Source of the DNA: an uncultured Methanomassiliicoccales archaeon
Lineage (GTDB): Archaea > Thermoplasmatota > Thermoplasmata > Methanomassiliicoccales > Methanomethylophilaceae
Length of the DNA: 64,000 bases
Assembly (NCBI GenBank): GCA_949292635.1
Contig: CASEZY010000006.1
Span: 62,001 to 126,000, forward strand
Reading direction: 5' to 3'
Part shown: in pieces, positions 60,056 through 64,000 of the stretch
How the letters are laid out: every line of letters begins with the position of its first letter
Numbering within the stretch: position 1 is the first letter of the stretch
Translations under genes and position numbers: made by a program
The notes under the pieces: model-generated
What the model was told of the DNA's origin: nothing
Database searches by the model: none
The model's input: only the letters and a program-made list of their open reading frames with translations

Positions 60056-61020
60056 TCACAGGCCCTCACCTCTGATGGGGAAGTTCAGCATGGTCCCGTC
60101 GGTGCCGTAGAGTCCGAGACGGGATTCCGAGATACGTATGCGCTCCGCCTTGAACCTGAGTGCCTGGATGACGGTCCCTTCGGGGGCGTCGGACATGGTG
60201 AGGTAGACGCACTTCTCATCCTTCCAGATCTGGGCGGTGACATATTGTGTGATCTTGCCGTCCGATACAACGAACCTGTGCTCCAGCACGGCGGGGCTGC
60301 CGTCGTCGATGTGCCTCCACGCCTTGTGCCCCGCATCGAAGAGGATCTCCGCGTCGCGTCTCTCGACTACGAGGTTCGGGGAGCCGTTGGCGATCCTGCC
60401 CAGGTCATCCAGGCGGTAGGCTATCTTCTCGTAGTATCCGTTCCTGTGCACCATCTCACTGTTCAGGGACAGTGCCAGCAATCCGTACATCAGGCCGTAG
60501 AGGACGGTGGTGTTGGCGGCGAGGACGTTCGAGACGAAGCCTTCGGGGTCCAGGTATTCGAAGAAGACCAGCTCCAGGGCCACCAGGAACACGGTGCCCA
60601 CGAAGATCAGGCTGGAGATGTACATCCTCCATCTGTAGGATCTCGCATATCCTCTGCAGAACATGATGCCGGTGTAGACCAGATTGGCACCGACGTAGAG
60701 GATCACGATACCGTACACGCGCCCGATGGGGAGCAGGCTGGTCATCCAGGTGGCGCCGTAGTGGGTGAACACGAAGGGTATGGCGGTCAGCACCCTGTTC
60801 AATCCGAATCCCAAAGCGAAGAAACCGATGTTGAGAAGATGGTTCTTGGTGGGATTGATCAGCATCAGCAGCCCGAATCCTATCATCACCGCGTTACCGA
60901 ATGCCTTGAACTCGGTGAGGTTGTGGTCCGGGTGCAGAAGCACGTACGTACCCAGGATGATGATGGGTATTGCGAGTACGACGGTCCAATTCTCGAGGAA
61001 CCACTTTGTCGCATAGCCAT
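60056..61020 (-). pseudogene. Unrecognised membrane protein, type A of duplicated pair (copy 1), frameshifted start
   Basis: The intact frame from a GTG at 60943 gives 295 residues, but it lacks the first membrane helix found in its paralogue (62514-63491). Upstream in the same frame the sequence reads KWFLENWTVVLAIP with no usable start codon before a TAG. A leaderless ATG at 61020, 26 bp after a TATA-like sequence at about 61047, is one base out of frame; one extra A in the AAA run (61005-61007) would fuse MAMRQ to KWFLENW and match the paralogue start in length. So the gene is frameshifted, misassembled or recoded. Two C-terminal soluble motifs (QYVTAQIW, GTVIQALRFKAERI) match the paralogue. 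Confidence 0.6.
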
Positions 61021-61062
61021 GAGATACCTCAGTATCTACCGCCTAATATACATGATTCAAGC

Positions 61063-61515
61063 TCAGTACTTCTCCACGTCGAGCATAGCGACCAGTTCCA
61101 AGGCTAGCTGTTCGCAGGTGACGGATGTGCCCTTGGGGTCCAAACCCAGGGCGACGGCCTTATCCGGAGTCCCGTCGATGAGGGAATCGTCCCTGATCAT
61201 GCCGGTGAGGTCCGGTCCGGCATCGATGAGGATGGCCACCATGCGGTCACCTCTCGGTCTCATGCGGGATATGGCCCTGGACGCCTGACGTTCGCCGGAG
61301 AGGTACATCATCACCTCCGCCGGAAGGTCCCGGGCACGGTTGGTACCTTCGGAGAAGGACCTGCGGGCGTGGGCGACGGCGGAGAGGCAGTGCAGTCTCC
61401 CGTAGACGTACAGGGGCTCCACCAGCACCGCCTCGCCGCCGTTGGCGGTGAGACGGTCCAATATCGAATCCATGGTATCGGAGCAGATGATGCCGATGAC
61501 CTCCACCTTCTCCAT
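61063..61515 (-). CDS. cgi121: KEOPS complex subunit Cgi121
   Basis: 150 residues. The Cgi121 family pattern is visible: HARRSFSEGTNRARDLPAEVMMYLSGERQASRAISRM (near 49-85), which carries the GTN and YLSGERQ segments, and a C-terminal VTCEQLALELVAMLD helix. Cgi121 binds the tRNA CCA end and recruits it to the Kae1/Bud32/Pcc1 complex that makes t6A37. The other KEOPS subunits are not in this window. It sits between the two copies of the membrane gene pair on the same strand. Confidence 0.82.
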   Translation of the reverse strand: MEKVEVIGIICSDTMDSILDRLTANGGEAVLVEPLYVYGRLHCLSAVAHARRSFSEGTNRARDLPAEVMMYLSGERQASRAISRMRPRGDRMVAILIDAGPDLTGMIRDDSLIDGTPDKAVALGLDPKGTSVTCEQLALELVAMLDVEKY

Positions 61516-61540
61516 GTCTGGTGAAAAGGAACACGGGTAA

Positions 61541-62533
61541 TTAAGCGGATGCTTCCGCCGCCAGGGAGTCCTTGTAGCTCACAGGGGGGTCGAATATGTT
61601 GATGTCGGTGAAGAACCCGTCCTCGTCGTAGAATCTGACGGATTCGCAGTCCTCGAAGCCGCCGTTCCTAGGGATCGCTTGTACGATTCCGAAGGTGTAT
61701 CCGTTGAGACTGCCGGATTCGGATGCCACGGTTGCACGGAGGACCTCGTCCCCGTCCCAGCGGCGGAGTTCCAACACCCTGTTCCCCTGGCTGCCGTGAA
61801 GTGTTACCGATCTTTCGGAACGGAGGGCCCCGACCCCGTTCTCGGATGGTTTGATCATATCGAGCACCACCATCAGGTCCTCGCGCTCGAGATAGGTGTC
61901 CGGGGCGGAATGCTCGGTATCCATCACCCTGCGGGCGTTGTTGGTCATCACCGTGATCATCCCGGGGATCCTGATCCCGGGACGGAGCAGCACGTAGGCG
62001 AAGAAGAAGAACAATACGGTGTTTGCACCGTTGAGGAAGATGATCTCTGTGAAGAATTCTCTGATGGAACACTCCCACGAATCCACGATGTACTGCAGTA
62101 CGTCATATGCGACGATCAGCAGGGCCATGTAGGATATGGTGGTGGCGTCCCTGGTCTTGCCGAAGAACAGCAGGACGCCGAATACAACCAAAGTGGCTCC
62201 AAGGATCGTGAACAGAACGCATCCCAAGAAGTCCAGCGGGTCCAACCCTGACTGAGGGAGGCTGCCCAGGTACCAGACCCCGATCACCACGGATGTCATC
62301 GCCGCAGCCTGACGGAGGACGATCCTGTTCCTGGCAAGCAGTATGGCGACCCCGACTACATACATTAGGATGATGGAGACCAGTAAATTGATGTCGCTGT
62401 AGTAGCTGAGGTCGGGCGGATATCCTACGCTGGCAGAGTAACAGACGTAGTACGTATTGGAGATGCCCGCCATTATCAGCAGGATGCCCAATACGATGAG
62501 GCACATCCTATCGTCAAACCTCATCCGCATCAC
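61541..62533 (-). CDS. Unrecognised membrane protein, type B of duplicated pair (copy 2)
   Basis: 330 residues. It shares with copy 1 the sequence of membrane helices (TLVVFGVLLFFGKTRDATTISYMALL, LLRPGIRIPGMITVMTNNARRVMDT) and a soluble tail (LHGSQGNRVLELRRW, SESGSLNGYTF, DGFFTDINIFDPPVSYKDS). It overlaps the end of the type A gene by 20 bases, so translation is coupled. No known domain was recognised. Confidence 0.65.
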   Translation of the reverse strand: MMRMRFDDRMCLIVLGILLIMAGISNTYYVCYSASVGYPPDLSYYSDINLLVSIILMYVVGVAILLARNRIVLRQAAAMTSVVIGVWYLGSLPQSGLDPLDFLGCVLFTILGATLVVFGVLLFFGKTRDATTISYMALLIVAYDVLQYIVDSWECSIREFFTEIIFLNGANTVLFFFFAYVLLRPGIRIPGMITVMTNNARRVMDTEHSAPDTYLEREDLMVVLDMIKPSENGVGALRSERSVTLHGSQGNRVLELRRWDGDEVLRATVASESGSLNGYTFGIVQAIPRNGGFEDCESVRFYDEDGFFTDINIFDPPVSYKDSLAAEASA

Positions 62534-63491
62534 CTCCGATACGGAACCTGGCCATGACCCCCTTGTCTCCGTAGAGTGTAGCCTGGCACTCTTCGATGAG
62601 GATGCCCTTGGCGATGAATCTGAATGCTTGGATGACCGAGCCGGAGCGGTTCTCGGACATGGTGACGCGGATGCCGTCCCTTCCCGCTATGTGCTGGGCG
62701 GTGAGATATTGGACGTTCTTCCCGTCTCCCAATATGACAACAACCTCCCTGTCTGCGGGACCGCCGTCGTTGACGGGAGTCCATCCGTCGCAACCGCGGA
62801 ATCCCTCCGAGATCATGTCCGCGTCCGATCTCGACATGACCAATGACGCCGGGGCGTTCACCACACCGCCCATCTCTCCGAGTCTGATGGCCACCTTCTC
62901 GTAGTATCCGTTCCTGCGGATCATATCGGAGTTGAGGACCACGGCCAACACTCCGTAGAGGACTCCGGTGAAGACGTTCCCGCTGCTCAGCAATACATTG
63001 TCCACGAACTCCGAGGGGATGGTGATGTCGTAGAGGAACACGTTGAAGGCGGCGATGATCATCGTTCCCACGAAGATGAGGCTGGATGTGTAAATCATCC
63101 TGCGGTACGCTCTCGCATACCTCTTGAAGAACATGTATCCGGTGTACAGCAGGCTGGAGCCTATGGCGAGGATCACGATGCCGTAGAAAAGACCCAGCGG
63201 AATGTTCCCTACGGTGTATGCGCCGTCGAAGTCCGAAAGGAAGTAGGGGATGGCGGTGAACACCCTGCTGGACCCCATTCCCAATGCGAAGAACCCCACG
63301 TTGTAGAGGTTGTTCTTGTGGGGGTAGACCAGCATCACCAGGCCGAAACCCATCAGAACGCAGTACCCCACATACTTCCAAATGGTCGTGGAGGGTCCGG
63401 GATGGGTGAGGACGAAGGCTCCAAGGGCGAGCATGGGTATCGCCAGGAGCGTGGACCAGTTCTCGCGGAGCCAACGTATGAGGGGTTCCAT
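62514..63491 (-). CDS. Unrecognised membrane protein, type A of duplicated pair (copy 2)
   Basis: 325 residues from MEPLIRWLRENW (ATG at 63491); an ATG seven codons earlier (63512) is also open. About six to seven membrane helices occupy residues 10-205. The C-terminal soluble part (VVVILGDGKNVQYLTAQHIAG, GSVIQAFRFIAKGI, LYGDKGVMARFRI) matches copy 1. It leads the cluster, type A-type B-cgi121-type A-type B, on the minus strand and diverges from homoserine kinase. Function is unknown. Confidence 0.65.
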   Translation of the reverse strand: MEPLIRWLRENWSTLLAIPMLALGAFVLTHPGPSTTIWKYVGYCVLMGFGLVMLVYPHKNNLYNVGFFALGMGSSRVFTAIPYFLSDFDGAYTVGNIPLGLFYGIVILAIGSSLLYTGYMFFKRYARAYRRMIYTSSLIFVGTMIIAAFNVFLYDITIPSEFVDNVLLSSGNVFTGVLYGVLAVVLNSDMIRRNGYYEKVAIRLGEMGGVVNAPASLVMSRSDADMISEGFRGCDGWTPVNDGGPADREVVVILGDGKNVQYLTAQHIAGRDGIRVTMSENRSGSVIQAFRFIAKGILIEECQATLYGDKGVMARFRIGGDADEV

Positions 63492-63585
63492 CGGCCATCC
63501 GGAAAACGTCATAGTAGAAAAAGCCGCACGGGGGCGCGTGCATGCGCAAATACTATTAAGCACCCGTTAATAGCCCACGCAGGAA

Positions 63586-64000
63586 GTGGACCTCTTGAGC
63601 GATTGGGTCACCATCGATGCGCCCGCGACGATCTCCAACATCGGCGCCGGCTTCGACATATTCGGCATGGCTCTCAGCAACCCCGGCGATATCATCGAGG
63701 GAAGGATCATCGACTCCGGCATGGTGATATCCGAGATCACCGGCCCCGGCAGCGACGGCATCCCCAGGGATCCGGCGGCGAACTCGGTGACCATCGCGGC
63801 CAACGAGGTGTTGAAGCTGGCGGGCGCCGACTTCGGCATCGAGGTCCGCATAAAGAAGGGCATCCGTCCCTGCAGCGGCATAGGTTCCTCCGGAGCTTCG
63901 GCTGCGGGAGGGGCGTATCTCGCCCATGTCCTCACCGGCGAGAAGCTGGACCCCAAGGATGTGGTCCTCTGCGCCGCCAAGGCGGAGGGACACACCTCAG
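63586..64000 (+). CDS. thrB: Homoserine kinase (GHMP family), 5' part
   Basis: The first 138 codons run off the right edge. The start is a GTG at 63586, about 26 bp after a TATA-like ACTATTAAG (63552-63560); an in-frame TTG at 63595 is the alternative. The protein opens WVTIDAPATISNIGAGFDIFGMAL, typical of homoserine kinase, and the GHMP ATP loop reads KKGIRPCSGIGSSGASAAGGA (near residue 90-110). It phosphorylates homoserine for threonine synthesis. GHMP kinases such as mevalonate kinase share the loop, but the start favours ThrB. Confidence 0.87.
   Translation, partial: MDLLSDWVTIDAPATISNIGAGFDIFGMALSNPGDIIEGRIIDSGMVISEITGPGSDGIPRDPAANSVTIAANEVLKLAGADFGIEVRIKKGIRPCSGIGSSGASAAGGAYLAHVLTGEKLDPKDVVLCAAKAEGHTS

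Overview
The window looks like the chromosome of a GC-rich methylotrophic methanogenic archaeon, most likely a member of Methanomassiliicoccales. The evidence is a MtaA/MtbA-type methylcobamide:CoM methyltransferase behind the tail of a corrinoid protein, archaeal ABCE1, a KEOPS Cgi121 subunit, the archaeal thiolase/HMG-CoA synthase/DUF35 operon, a four-subunit 2-oxoacid:ferredoxin oxidoreductase, archaeal MetRS, and many genes whose start codon sits about 25-30 bp after a TATA box, implying leaderless mRNAs. The lineage is inferred; no marker was searched.

Layout. 1-4.3 kb: corrinoid methyl transfer with a Zn-ribbon protein, an ASKHA ATPase and an FNT channel. 4.3-8.4 kb: YqaJ-like nuclease, isochorismatase, DUF5685 protein, then a Cys-rich peptide, a radical SAM/SPASM enzyme and a small Cys-containing protein, which resembles a peptide-modification cluster. 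8.4-17.2 kb: two acyl-CoA synthetases with an XRE-cupin regulator on the minus strand, diverging from a P-loop ATPase-ferredoxin-VOR alpha/beta/gamma-MFS operon. 17-37.6 kb: mostly housekeeping and stress genes (CDF, PHP proteins, ABCE1, NSS symporter, MetRS, carbonic anhydrase, MGMT, CoA-disulfide reductase, MntP, ATP-grasp, paired zinc-ribbon genes, CNNM/CBS protein, DUF362).

37.6-54 kb is an accessory zone. Five AAA ATPases fused to nuclease-like C-terminal domains (three DUF234 type, two DUF4143 type) and one Fic protein are interleaved with core genes (Hcp and its Crp-family regulator, HPP protein, tRNA-Pro, PAP2, aconitase). Each of these six genes has its own repeated or palindromic DNA at the promoter. 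54-64 kb: fused PPK2, the mevalonate entry operon with its HTH regulator, then two copies of an unrecognised two-gene membrane system flanking cgi121, and the start of homoserine kinase.

The main points for a second look are the peptide/radical SAM cluster, the private paired palindromes of the ATPase/Fic genes, a six-copy 33-bp tandem repeat, a duplicated membrane-gene pair with one frameshifted start, a mevalonate-operon thiolase without its nucleophilic cysteine, near-identical operators on two zinc-ribbon genes, and a DtxR-like site shared by mntP and a possible 22-residue micro-ORF. All functional statements rest on reading motifs by eye; no database search was run.
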